64,000 nucleotides of DNA from Parafrigoribacterium mesophilum (GTDB lineage Bacteria; Actinomycetota; Actinomycetes; Actinomycetales; Microbacteriaceae): contig NZ_JBDJAF010000003.1 of the NCBI RefSeq assembly GCF_039652555.1, positions 62,001 through 126,000 on the forward strand. The letters are read 5' to 3'. The translations under genes and the position numbers were made by a program. This document shows, piece by piece, positions 36,326-44,608 of the stretch (position 1 is its first letter; each line of letters begins with the position of its first letter). Below the pieces are notes generated by a model. That model searched no databases and was not told the origin of the DNA. It was given only the letters and a program-made list of their open reading frames with translations.

Positions 36326-36782
36326 GTGGACCTCTACCTGTTCGACTTCGACAAGACGCTGTACCGGTACCACTTCCGGAGGCGGTTGCCTGCGCTGGCG
36401 GAATCGATCGGGGCGAGTCAGTATCATCTCGCGAAAACCTGGTGGGCGGCCGGGTACGAGGCCCGTGCCGAGCGAGGCGAATGGCGTACCGCCGATGAGT
36501 ATTTCGAGCAATGGGAAAAAGTCACCGGGGTGTCGCTGAGAGAATCGGCTGGTGAGTTGCGAGCTGGGTGCGCGCAAACCCGAGGCGCTCGCGTACCAGC
36601 GAGCCTTGGAGCACTTCGGGGTGAGACCCGAGGACGCGTTCATGGCGGATGACTCCGCCGCGAACGTGGCTGCCGCGCTCAAGCTCGGCATGCACGCCCA
36701 TCACTTCACCGAGGTGGACGGTCAGTTTCAGTTGGAGGCGCTGAATCGGGCCATGGATGATTTCGCCGAGCGTCGCCGATGA
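36326..36782 (+). pseudogene. HAD-family phosphatase broken by an internal deletion and frame change
   Basis: From a GTG at 36326 the frame reads as the N-terminus of a HAD phosphatase (DLYLFDFDKTLYRY, Asp7/Asp9) as far as about residue 75 (36550). Homology then resumes in the next frame (CELGARKPEALAYQRALEHF, then FMADDSAANVAAAL) up to a TGA at 36782. Compared with the intact neighbour, about 60 residues are missing at the junction, including motif II (the TNN region) and most of the cap. The remaining protein could not be catalytic. The stop still overlaps the next gene's start (ATGA), so the relic may keep a role as a translated leader. Confidence 0.8.
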
Positions 36783-37393
36783 GCCTGCTGTTCATTTTCG
36801 ACATGGACGACGTGTTGTACGGCTACGACTGGAAGGCGCGTTCCGAGAGCCTGTCGCTGCTCACCGGGCTGAGTTCTGAGACACTGCAGGATCTATGGTG
36901 GCGCAAGGGAAGTGAGTCCGAGGCAGAGGCCGGCCTTCATGCCAGTCCGGAGGCGTACCTGCTCGCGTTCAACGCCGCAATCGGGGTGGACGTCACGGAA
37001 TCCGATTGGGTGTCGATCCGCGGCGGAGCGATGACGCCGCTGCCGGAATCGTTGAAGGCCGTCGCCCGAGCCGGCGAGCTCGGCCAAGTGACTTTGCTGA
37101 CCAATAACGGGCCGCTGGCCGCCAAGCACTTGGGCACGCTCGCACCGGAGCTGGTGCCGCTGTTCGGCGAGCACCTGTTCACCTCGAGCGACTATTCGGC
37201 GCGTAAACCGGATCCGATCGTATTCCAACGGGTGCTGGAGCGATACGGTACGCCGGCGCGTGACGCGTTCTTCGCCGATGATCTGCCGGAAAACGTGGCG
37301 GGCGCGGAATCGGTGGGCATTACGGGGCATTTGTTCACGACGGGGTCGGAGTTGCTGGCAGCGATCGAGGAGTTCAGCGCAGCGCGGTCGTAG
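36779..37393 (+). CDS. HAD-family phosphatase
   Basis: 204 aa. All four HAD motifs are present: FDMDDVLYGYDW, LLTNNG, SARKPDP and FFADDLPENVAGA. The N-terminal aspartates are the nucleophile and acid/base. It belongs to the small YihX/GS1-like HAD group acting on sugar phosphates or similar metabolites; the substrate is unknown. It is clearly a paralogue of the broken gene just upstream. Its 3' end overlaps the convergent prmC by 20 bp. Confidence 0.88.
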   Translation: MSLLFIFDMDDVLYGYDWKARSESLSLLTGLSSETLQDLWWRKGSESEAEAGLHASPEAYLLAFNAAIGVDVTESDWVSIRGGAMTPLPESLKAVARAGELGQVTLLTNNGPLAAKHLGTLAPELVPLFGEHLFTSSDYSARKPDPIVFQRVLERYGTPARDAFFADDLPENVAGAESVGITGHLFTTGSELLAAIEEFSAARS

Positions 37394-38234
37394 CCCTGTC
37401 GCGGCCGAGGAAGTCTTGGTGGGTGGCAGTCGCGCGCCAGCCGTCATCCGCGAGTAGCTGGTGGATGGCCTCCGCTTGCAGTTCGCCGTGCTCGATCACC
37501 AGCACCCCGCCCGCGTGTAGCAGGCGCCGAGCGGTGATGGAGACCTCGCGCACGATATCCAGTCCGTCCACTCCGCCGTAGAGGGCATGGTCAGGGTCGA
37601 ACAGACGCACTTCCGGGTCTATCGGAACGGCGTCGGCCGGGATGTACGGCGGATTGGAGACCACGACATCCACGGCCGAATTCAACTCGGGCAGTGCATC
37701 CGCGATGTCGGCGAAGACCGCATGGGCGTTGTCCTTGCCATAGCGACGGAAGTTCCGTTGCGTCCATTCGAAGGCTGCCGGCGAGTTCTCCACCCCGTAC
37801 ACCACTGCGTGCGGAACTTCGGTGGCCATGGCCAGCGCGATGGCGCCGCTGCCGGTTCCGAGGTCGACGGCGACCGGCTCAGGCGAGGCGACAACGCGCA
37901 AGGAGTCGATGGCGTACTGGGCGACAGTCTCGGTTTCCGGACGGGGCACAAACACTCCCCGACCCACCGCGAGCTCGAGCAAACGGAATGGCGCACTGCC
38001 GGTGATGTGTTGAAGCGGCTCTCTCCGAGAGCGACGAGTGACGGCGTCGGTGACGGCGGTCGCGCACTCCTGGGACACGGTCGCGCCGGTCACCGCGCCG
38101 GCTTGCACCTGTCCGCGGCTCATGCCCAGCGCGTGACCTATGAGCAGTTCCGCGTCGACGTCCGGGTCGAGGATGCCTGCAGCCCCAAGCGCCTCGATCG
38201 CCGCATCCCGTAGCGCACGCACAGTCAGTTCCAT
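37374..38234 (-). CDS. prmC: Release factor glutamine methyltransferase
   Basis: 286 aa from the ATG at 38234; the earlier ATG (38243) has its AAAGG directly abutting and is less likely. The SAM-binding AVDLGTGSGAIALAMA and the catalytic NPPY motif (VVVSNPPYIP) are intact, and the N-terminal helical domain is of HemK type. It methylates the Gln of the GGQ motif in release factors. The gene is normally next to prfA; here a 1.9-kb segment with an HNH gene and repeats separates them, so it has probably lost direct cotranscription. Confidence 0.95.
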   Translation of the reverse strand: MELTVRALRDAAIEALGAAGILDPDVDAELLIGHALGMSRGQVQAGAVTGATVSQECATAVTDAVTRRSRREPLQHITGSAPFRLLELAVGRGVFVPRPETETVAQYAIDSLRVVASPEPVAVDLGTGSGAIALAMATEVPHAVVYGVENSPAAFEWTQRNFRRYGKDNAHAVFADIADALPELNSAVDVVVSNPPYIPADAVPIDPEVRLFDPDHALYGGVDGLDIVREVSITARRLLHAGGVLVIEHGELQAEAIHQLLADDGWRATATHQDFLGRDRATTALR

Positions 38235-38302
38235 CGATTCCATCCTTTCATCCCGCCACCCCTCGCTCGACCCGCCTCACGCGCGCGACGTGCCCAGCCG
38301 AT

Positions 38303-38382
38303 CCGGTGGTCGAGCTCGCCCCGCCCCAGCCCCCCGGTGGTCGAGCCTGGACTCCACTGAGCCTGTCGAAGTGTCGAGACCC
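38303..38382. repeat. Degenerate REP-like repeats, left flank of the HNH gene
   Basis: Two copies of CCGGTGGTCGAGC (38303–38315 and 38334–38346) are followed by GAGCCTGTCGAAGTGTCGAG (38360–38379). These are the reverse complement of the 30-bp units on the right flank (GGTCTCGAC...GCTCGACCACCGG). The two flanks therefore face each other as inverted repeats around the HNH gene. The elements resemble the TGGTCGAG/CTCGACCA sequences scattered through many Microbacteriaceae genomes (recalled, not searched). Confidence 0.7.
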
Positions 38383-38391
38383 TGCCTGTGG

Positions 38392-39870
38392 TTAGAAGGG
38401 TGGGATGTTGCCGGGGATGTCAGTGTCGGGTAGGTCGGTGATGACCTGGCCGAGGGGGCTGGTCCATTCCAGGATGCCGGGGGCGACTTGGCGTACCGTC
38501 CAGGCACTGTGGTGTTTGAGCGTGTGATCGCTTTTGCATAAACATTCCAGATTTTCTGGTGTGGTCTTACCGCCGAACTCCCACGCGAAGGTGTGGTCGA
38601 TCTCGGTACGCTGGGGGGCCCGGTTACATACCGGGTACCGACATCGGCCATCCCGGACCTGCAAGAATCTGCGTAATCGTTTCGAGGGCCGGTACTTATC
38701 CACGGTGAGCACCATCCCGGCCACCGGATCGGTGAGCACCCGCACCCACTCCGGAGCATCGGCGGCCAACCGGAGCGCGTCATCCATCCCGATCGGACCA
38801 TGCCCGGCCAGCACAGCCGGATCCTTACCCTGGCCCAGCAGCGACAGCACCGGGATCACCACCGACACCTCGGCGCGGATACCGATACCCGCGGCATGCG
38901 GGGCATCCGACCCACCGGTGGGTTGCCCCGTCAACAACAGCTCGGTAGCCAAATCGGTGCGGATCTGATCAAACGTACGCGGATCAGACGCAGTGTTGGC
39001 CTGATCGTCGGTGCTGGTGTTGGCGCTATGGATGGCTTTGGCCTGCTCGGTCAGCCGGTCCCAGATGGCCGTACCCAGCAGTTTGGTCACATACAAGGTC
39101 AACGTGGCCATCCCATCATCCTCGTCGGACAAGCGCACACACCGGGCCTCCCTGGCTTTCTTGTGCCGGTCCTGGAAGGACACCTTCCCGACCCGGGACG
39201 CGGTCAACTGCGCGTACTTGGTCAACCGGCCCGGAGTAACCCGACCGGCCCGCTCCAACACCAGGCGTTCATATTCGGCCCGGTCGGCCGGATCGGTAAT
39301 GCTGCCGCCATGCAGGGTGATGGTGCGCACATGCCCGGACTCCACCCGGCCGGCCTGCAATCCCTCCAGGGTGGCCGGGAAATTATGCACCATCAGGTGC
39401 GCCAATCCCAGCCTGGCCTGCATCGTGGGGGCCGACACCCGGCAGGCGGCCGCCAACTCCGCCGTCAACGACCGCATCGCCTGCTCAAGCTCCGCACCGC
39501 CGGTACCCGGCGCCACGGTATCCTCCACCGTCTGGGCCAGAGCCGCCAACTGGCGGTGCTCCAACGCCTGCAGCCGGGATATCTGTGCCCGTACTGCAAC
39601 CACCTGCTCGATCCGCCACCGACGCACCACCGGGTCGGTGTCATCCAGATCCGGGTCCCCGTCGGCACCCGCAGCCACCGCCGCGTCGGCACCCATGCCG
39701 GCGCCACTGCCGACACCCATCCCGACAACGGGGATGCTATCGCCATCCGGCCGCCAGCCCGGCGTGCACTCCGCGGTGGGTTCCGGCATCCATTCCGGCA
39801 TCCATTCCACCGCTTCGGCCTCGGCCAGCAACGCCGCGATCCGCGCCTGGCGATCGAAGATGTCTTCCAT
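38392..39870 (-). CDS. HNH endonuclease with DUF222 domain (13E12 repeat family)
   Basis: 492 aa from the ATG at 39870, supported because the same ATG context is preserved in a duplicated leader 97 bp upstream; a GTG at 39924 is the alternative. The DUF222 region (about 80–380) includes HRQLAALAQTVED and TPGRLTKYAQLTASRVG. The C-terminal HNH motif has the zinc/metal pattern CRYPVCNRA, EIDHTFAWEFGG and NLECLCKSDHTLKHH. The family is multicopy in actinomycetes and includes the REP13E12 proteins of M. tuberculosis. The protein ends in IPPF, a common end for the family. The gene lies between prfA and prmC within repeats, suggesting a mobile or selfish unit. Confidence 0.9.
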   Translation of the reverse strand: MEDIFDRQARIAALLAEAEAVEWMPEWMPEPTAECTPGWRPDGDSIPVVGMGVGSGAGMGADAAVAAGADGDPDLDDTDPVVRRWRIEQVVAVRAQISRLQALEHRQLAALAQTVEDTVAPGTGGAELEQAMRSLTAELAAACRVSAPTMQARLGLAHLMVHNFPATLEGLQAGRVESGHVRTITLHGGSITDPADRAEYERLVLERAGRVTPGRLTKYAQLTASRVGKVSFQDRHKKAREARCVRLSDEDDGMATLTLYVTKLLGTAIWDRLTEQAKAIHSANTSTDDQANTASDPRTFDQIRTDLATELLLTGQPTGGSDAPHAAGIGIRAEVSVVIPVLSLLGQGKDPAVLAGHGPIGMDDALRLAADAPEWVRVLTDPVAGMVLTVDKYRPSKRLRRFLQVRDGRCRYPVCNRAPQRTEIDHTFAWEFGGKTTPENLECLCKSDHTLKHHSAWTVRQVAPGILEWTSPLGQVITDLPDTDIPGNIPPF

Positions 39871-39951
39871 AATCTGATTACACACCCTGCCACTGACACT
39901 GGTGCCGACACGATAACTCGGCACTAGGACGGCCGGTTGTCACTCCAACTG

Positions 39952-40003
39952 CGAAGACGTGTTCCATACTTCTAGTGAACACCCGACCACTGACACTGGT
40001 TCC
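39952..40003 (-). pseudogene. Relic of a second HNH/DUF222 leader and start codon
   Basis: These 52 bases match 39855–39906, the leader and first codons of the intact HNH gene, at 40 of 52 positions without gaps. The shared parts include the upstream CCAGTGTCAGTGG block and the start context TATGGAA-AC-TCTTCG. From its ATG (39967) the relic reads only 30 codons before a stop and has lost the body of the gene. It shows that a related copy once began here, or that the leader itself is a conserved end of the element. Confidence 0.72.
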
Positions 40004-40004
40004 A

Positions 40005-40134
40005 CGAGCACCGGAGGCAGGTCTCGACGGTGCTCGACCACCGGAGGCAGGTCTCGACGAGGCTCGACCACCGGAGGCAGGTCTCGACGAGGCTCGACCA
40101 CCGGAGGCAGGTCTCGACGAGGCTCGACCACCGG
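40005..40134. repeat. 30-bp tandem repeat array, right flank of the HNH gene
   Basis: The unit is GTCTCGACGAGGCTCGACCA plus CCGGAGGCAG. It occurs at 40021 (two changes), 40051 and 40081 (identical) and 40111 (first 24 bases), with a partial unit before it from 40005. Each unit contains CTCGAC twice. The array ends 12 bp before the prfA stop codon. There are no spacers, so it is not a CRISPR array. Confidence 0.9.
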
Positions 40135-40146
40135 TTGAAGGTGTGG

Positions 40147-41226
40147 TTAGACGGACTCGCCGATCTCGGCGATGCGGTGCTCCTCATCCGCGGCGATGCA
40201 GGACTCGATCACCGGGTCCAGCGCTCCGTTCATCACCTGGTCGAGGTTGTAGGCCTTGTAGCCGGTGCGGTGGTCCGCGATGCGGTTCTCGGGGAAGTTG
40301 TAGGTGCGGATGCGCTCCGACCGGTCCATGGTTCGGATCTGACTCTTGCGGGCCGCCGAGGCCTCGGCATCCGCTTCCTCTTGCTGCTGGGCGAGGATGC
40401 GGGCGCGCAGCACGCGCATCCCGGCCTCCTTGTTCTGCAGCTGGCTCTTCTCGTTCTGCATCGACACGACGATGCCGGTCGGAAGGTGGGTGATGCGCAC
40501 CGCGGAGTCAGTCGTGTTGACCGACTGGCCACCGGGACCGCTGGAGCGGTACACGTCGATCTTGAGGTCGTTCGGGTTGATCTCGACCTCGTCGGGCTCG
40601 TCCACCTCGGGGAACACGAGCACGCCCGTGGTGGAGGTGTGAATGCGCCCTTGCGACTCGGTGACCGGTACGCGCTGCACGCGGTGCACGCCGCCCTCGT
40701 ATTTGAGGTGCGCCCAGACGCCCTGCGCCGGGTCGGTCGCGTTGGACTTGATCGCCAGCTGCACGTCCTTGTAGCCGCCGAGATCGCTCTCGTTGCGCTC
40801 GAGCAGCTCGGTCTTCCAGCCCTTGGACTCCGCGTAGTGCAGGTACATGCGCAGCAGGTCCGCGGCGAACAGCGCGCTCTCCGCACCGCCTTCGCCGCCC
40901 TTGATCTCCATGATCACGTCACGACCGTCATCCGGGTCGCGCGGGATCAACAGGCGACGCAGGCGTTCCTGGGCGATGTCCAGCTTCTCCTGCATCTCCG
41001 GGATCTCCTCCGCGAACGACTCGTCCTCGTCGGCCATCTCGGTGGCCGCCGCCAGGTCATCGGTGAGCTCCCGCCACTCGTGGTATGCCGCAACGATCCG
41101 GCTCAGCTCGGCGTACCGCCGGTTGACGCGCTTGGAGCGCACTGGATCCGAGTGGAGGGCCGGATCGGACAGCTGTCCCTGAAGGTCCTCATGCTCGGCC
41201 AGTAAGGTTTTCACTGACTCGAACAT
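40147..41226 (-). CDS. prfA: Peptide chain release factor 1
   Basis: 359 aa. The GGQ motif for peptidyl-tRNA hydrolysis lies in SGPGGQSVNTTDSAVRI, and the stop-codon recognition loop has the PxT form (RVPVTESQGRIHT), which marks RF1 (UAA/UAG). It starts 5 bp after the rho stop. The 3' end meets the 30-bp repeat array, where prmC would be expected. Confidence 0.97.
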   Translation of the reverse strand: MFESVKTLLAEHEDLQGQLSDPALHSDPVRSKRVNRRYAELSRIVAAYHEWRELTDDLAAATEMADEDESFAEEIPEMQEKLDIAQERLRRLLIPRDPDDGRDVIMEIKGGEGGAESALFAADLLRMYLHYAESKGWKTELLERNESDLGGYKDVQLAIKSNATDPAQGVWAHLKYEGGVHRVQRVPVTESQGRIHTSTTGVLVFPEVDEPDEVEINPNDLKIDVYRSSGPGGQSVNTTDSAVRITHLPTGIVVSMQNEKSQLQNKEAGMRVLRARILAQQQEEADAEASAARKSQIRTMDRSERIRTYNFPENRIADHRTGYKAYNLDQVMNGALDPVIESCIAADEEHRIAEIGESV

Positions 41227-41231
41227 GGGTG

Positions 41232-43502
41232 TTAGTCCTCTTTCGCGCCTGCCGGTGACGGCATCGACTTCTGCACCTGCATGAGGAATTCGACGTTGCT
41301 CGTCGTGTCCCTCAGCCGGCCGAGCACGAGCTCGAGCGCCTGCTGCGTGTCGAGCCCGGCGAGGGCGCGGCGCAGCTTCCAGGTGATCTTGGTCTCGTCC
41401 ACGCCCATCAGCATCTCCTCACGGCGGGTTCCGGATGCGTTAACATCCACCGCGGGGAAGATCCGCTTGTCGGCGAGCTGGCGCGACAGGCGCAGCTCCA
41501 TGTTGCCGGTGCCCTTGAACTCCTCGAAGATGACCTCGTCCATCTTGGATCCGGTCTCCACGAGCGCCGTGGCCAGGATGGTGAGCGAGCCGCCGTCCTC
41601 GATGTTGCGGGCCGCGCCGAAGAACCGCTTCGGCGGGTACAACGCCGAGGAGTCGACGCCGCCGGAGAGGATGCGACCGGACGCCGGAGCGGCCAGGTTG
41701 TATGCACGGCCCAGGCGGGTGATCGAGTCGAGCAGCACGACGACGTCGTGACCGAGTTCGACCAGGCGTTTGGCCCGCTCGATGGCGAGCTCGGCGACGG
41801 TGGTGTGGTCCTCGGCGGGGCGGTCGAAGGTGGAGGCGATGACCTCGCCCTTCACCGTGCGCTGCATGTCGGTGACCTCTTCTGGGCGCTCGTCCACGAG
41901 CACGACCATGAGGTGAACCTCGGGGTTGTTCTTCGCGATGGCGTTGGCGATGGCCTGCAGCACGAGCGTCTTGCCCGCTTTCGGCGGTGAGACGATCAGG
42001 CCACGCTGGCCCTTGCCGATCGGCGACACGAGGTCGATGATGCGCGGGGTCAGTTTGCCTGACTCGGTCTCCAGGCGCAGCCGCTCGGTCGGGTAGAGCG
42101 GGGTGAGCTTGCCGAATTCGGCGCGCTCGCCTGCCTGCTCCACCGGAAGGCCGTTGATCGAGTCGACCTTGACGATGGCGTTGTACTTCTGACGGCTGGT
42201 GTTTTCGTTCTCACGGGGCTGCCGGATGGCGCCGACCACGGCATCGCCCTTGCGCAGGTTGTACTTCTTGACCTGGCCTAGCGAGACGTAGACGTCGCTG
42301 GGGCCGGGCAGGTAGCCGCTGGTGCGCACGAACGCATAGTTGTCGAGCACGTCGAGGATGCCGGCGACCGGGATGAGCACGTCATCCTCGGTGATCTCCG
42401 GCTCGAAGTCGTCGCTCTGGCCACGGCGCTTGCGGTCGCGGTACCGGCTGCGCCCGCCCCTCTCGCTGTCGCCGTCTTGCTGGCGATCCTGGCGGTCACC
42501 TCTGCGGTCGTTGCGGCCGCCTCGGCCGCCCTCGTGGTCATCGCCGTGCTGGTCGTCGCCGTGACGGTCGCCCTGCTGGTGGTCGCCCTGCTGACGGTCG
42601 CCCTGCTGACGGTCACCGCGGTCGCCGCGATCGCCGCCGTTACGGTTGCGATTGCGGTTGCGGTTCCGCGACGGAGCCGCCTGCTCGCCGTTGCCATGCT
42701 CGCCGTTGCCATGCTCGGCGTCGGCCTTATCGGTGCCGGCCTCGGTGCTGACCTGCCCTGTGCGGACCTGATCTGTGCTGACCTTCTCGGTGCTAACCTG
42801 CTCGGTCTCGGATGCCGAAGTGGCGGCCGAACCCTCCTCGACGCCCTGAGTGGTCGCGGCGTTTTCTGCGGCATCCTTTGTCCGAGTCTGCCGGCCGGAC
42901 TTCGCGCGCGACGGACGTTCGGTGCGCTCGGCGGCCAGGTCGACGCCGGCTTCGGCGTGGGCGACGTGGTCGGCGGCGAGCTTGGTGCCGGATGCCGCGG
43001 CGTCGATGGCGGCGCGGGCACGTCGGGCACGCGCGCCAGCCGGCTCACGAACGCCGATCCGGCTTTCGCCCGGTGCGGCTTCGTCCTGGTGCTGGTCGGC
43101 AGCCGGAGTGTGCGCCTCTTGTGCCGGAGCGTGCGATTCGGTCGGCGGGGTGGCCTGGGGTGCGGCGGGTGCGGCCTGCGGCTCGGCAGGCGCGGCCTTC
43201 GGCGCCGTGGTGGTGACGACTCCGCCGCGCGCAGTGGCGCGCCGTGGGGCGCGCTTCTTGACTCCCGCCTCCGCGGCGGGTTCGGTAGGTGCGGTGGTGC
43301 TGGCGGTGCTGGCGGCATCGTCCTGGTGAATATCGGTGTGGTTCTGGGCCTCGGAGATTGCGTCCACGAGTTCTCCTTTACGAAGTTTGGAAGCGCCACG
43401 GATGCCCACCTGTGCGGCCAGAGCTTGCAGCTCGGAAACGCGCAGGTCGGTCAGCTTGACGCTCGGGTCCGGCCAGGTGGCGCGAACGATGACATCAGTC
43501 AC
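41232..43502 (-). CDS. rho: Transcription termination factor Rho
   Basis: 756 aa from a GTG at 43502 (TDVIVRATWPD), preceded by GAAAGGAA; an ATG 26 codons up adds residues not expected for the family. The Rho N domain (VSELQALAAQVGIRGASKLR) is followed by a very long disordered insert (about 60–370), first Ala/Pro/Thr-rich, then Arg/Asn/Asp/Gln/Gly-rich with DRQQG-type repeats. The RNA-binding fold and hexameric ATPase follow (SPPKAGKTLVLQAI, VLLDSITRLGRAYN). Such inserts are known in actinomycete Rho and alter RNA binding. The low-complexity DNA around 42540–42660 is prone to slippage. Confidence 0.96.
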   Translation of the reverse strand: MTDVIVRATWPDPSVKLTDLRVSELQALAAQVGIRGASKLRKGELVDAISEAQNHTDIHQDDAASTASTTAPTEPAAEAGVKKRAPRRATARGGVVTTTAPKAAPAEPQAAPAAPQATPPTESHAPAQEAHTPAADQHQDEAAPGESRIGVREPAGARARRARAAIDAAASGTKLAADHVAHAEAGVDLAAERTERPSRAKSGRQTRTKDAAENAATTQGVEEGSAATSASETEQVSTEKVSTDQVRTGQVSTEAGTDKADAEHGNGEHGNGEQAAPSRNRNRNRNRNGGDRGDRGDRQQGDRQQGDHQQGDRHGDDQHGDDHEGGRGGRNDRRGDRQDRQQDGDSERGGRSRYRDRKRRGQSDDFEPEITEDDVLIPVAGILDVLDNYAFVRTSGYLPGPSDVYVSLGQVKKYNLRKGDAVVGAIRQPRENENTSRQKYNAIVKVDSINGLPVEQAGERAEFGKLTPLYPTERLRLETESGKLTPRIIDLVSPIGKGQRGLIVSPPKAGKTLVLQAIANAIAKNNPEVHLMVVLVDERPEEVTDMQRTVKGEVIASTFDRPAEDHTTVAELAIERAKRLVELGHDVVVLLDSITRLGRAYNLAAPASGRILSGGVDSSALYPPKRFFGAARNIEDGGSLTILATALVETGSKMDEVIFEEFKGTGNMELRLSRQLADKRIFPAVDVNASGTRREEMLMGVDETKITWKLRRALAGLDTQQALELVLGRLRDTTSNVEFLMQVQKSMPSPAGAKED

Positions 43503-43532
43503 TAAGAGTGATTCCTTTCCCCTGACGAATAC

Positions 43533-43553
43533 GGCACCGAGTTGTACGGTGCC
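43533..43553. promoter_or_regulatory. Hairpin in the rho leader
   Basis: GGCACCG and CGGTGCC form a perfect 7-bp stem with a 7-base loop, 31 bp upstream of the rho GTG. It lies in the 146-bp gap between thrB and rho and could take part in Rho autoregulation, which is well known for rho genes. No U-tract follows on either strand, so it is not a simple intrinsic terminator. Confidence 0.4.
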
Positions 43554-43648
43554 CTCGCAGCGGAGCTTGACGATCATCACGCTCGGTCTGAGCGGGTGCG
43601 CAGGGTTGGTGTGTGATGAAGCGAGTGCTAGTGATTGCGCAATCCGGG

Positions 43649-44608
43649 CTAATCAGCCGATGAGGCCGAGATTTCTACCGGATGCGTTATCACTGTAGCA
43701 CCTTTGAAGTCCACGGCCAGGAGCAGCGATTGCCACGGCGTGGCTTGGTGACGTTGCACCAGTTCGGCGGCTGCGAGACGCTGCGACGGGTCGCTGCACA
43801 GCACGAGGATGGACGGTCCGGCCCCGGAGACCACCGCGGGGAAGCCGGCGGAGCGCAGCGTGGCGATGAGCGCATCGGTTTCGGGCATCGCCACGGCGCG
43901 GTAGCTCTGGTGCAGCCGGTCCTCGGTGGCCGCCATCAGCAATTCCGGGCTCTGGATGAGCGCGGCAATCAGCAGGGCGGAGCGCGAGACGTTGAAGATC
44001 GCATCCTCGTGCGGCACGGATGCCGGCTGCAGGCTTCGCGCGACCTTGGTCGACATCGTGGCCTGCGGAACGCAGATCAACGGTGAGACGCCGCGGTGCA
44101 CGAACAGCTTCTTGTAGTGCGGTCCGTCGTCGCCGGTCCAGGCGATGGTCAGCCCGCCGAACAGTGCTGGGGCGACGTTGTCGGGGTGGCCCTCCAATTC
44201 GCTGGCGATGGCGAGCAGGGTTCCGGCGTCCATCGAGACGATTCCGTCGAGCAGGCCTTTGGCGGCCATCACCCCGGAGACGATGGCCGCACCGGAGGAG
44301 CCCAGACCCCGCCCGTGCGGGATCGCGTTGTGCGCGGTGATGTGCAGGCCAGGCAGCTCCTGCCCGAACGCGCGGAAGGTGTGCGCGATGGTGCGTACGA
44401 CGAGGTTGGTGGCATCCGTCGGCACATCCCCCTCGCCGATGCCGTGAACGTCGACGCTGGCACCTGGCTCCTCGCGCACGGTCACCGTGATGTGGTCGTA
44501 GAGCGACAGTGCGAGGCCGAGCGTGTCGAAGCCGGGCCCGAGATTGGCGGTCGTGGCGGGTACCTGCACGCTCACCGAGCGCGACACGAGCCCACGGGCA
44601 GCTGCCAT
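43649..44608 (-). CDS. thrB: Homoserine kinase
   Basis: 319 aa of the GHMP kinase family. The ATP loop is in PHGRGLGSSGAAIVSG; the N-terminal VQVPATTANLGPGFDTLGLA and C-terminal VVSGAGPSILVL strands are typical. It phosphorylates homoserine for ThrC. The ATG shares one base with the thrC stop (TGATG), so the whole hom–thrC–thrB run is coupled. Confidence 0.96.
   Translation of the reverse strand: MAAARGLVSRSVSVQVPATTANLGPGFDTLGLALSLYDHITVTVREEPGASVDVHGIGEGDVPTDATNLVVRTIAHTFRAFGQELPGLHITAHNAIPHGRGLGSSGAAIVSGVMAAKGLLDGIVSMDAGTLLAIASELEGHPDNVAPALFGGLTIAWTGDDGPHYKKLFVHRGVSPLICVPQATMSTKVARSLQPASVPHEDAIFNVSRSALLIAALIQSPELLMAATEDRLHQSYRAVAMPETDALIATLRSAGFPAVVSGAGPSILVLCSDPSQRLAAAELVQRHQATPWQSLLLAVDFKGATVITHPVEISASSAD

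Noticed and set aside
39940..40131. A 63-codon minus-strand frame with repeated VEPRRDLPP units
   Set aside because: The repetition is simply the 30-bp DNA array read in frame; it has no binding site and runs into the HNH leader relic.
40005..40134. Tandem repeats read as a CRISPR array
   Set aside because: Units are directly adjacent with no unique spacers and no cas genes are present.
42477..43505. A 342-codon plus-strand frame with many hydrophobic residues
   Set aside because: Opposite strand of the Rho low-complexity insert; hydrophobicity comes from complementing Arg/Gln/Asp codons.
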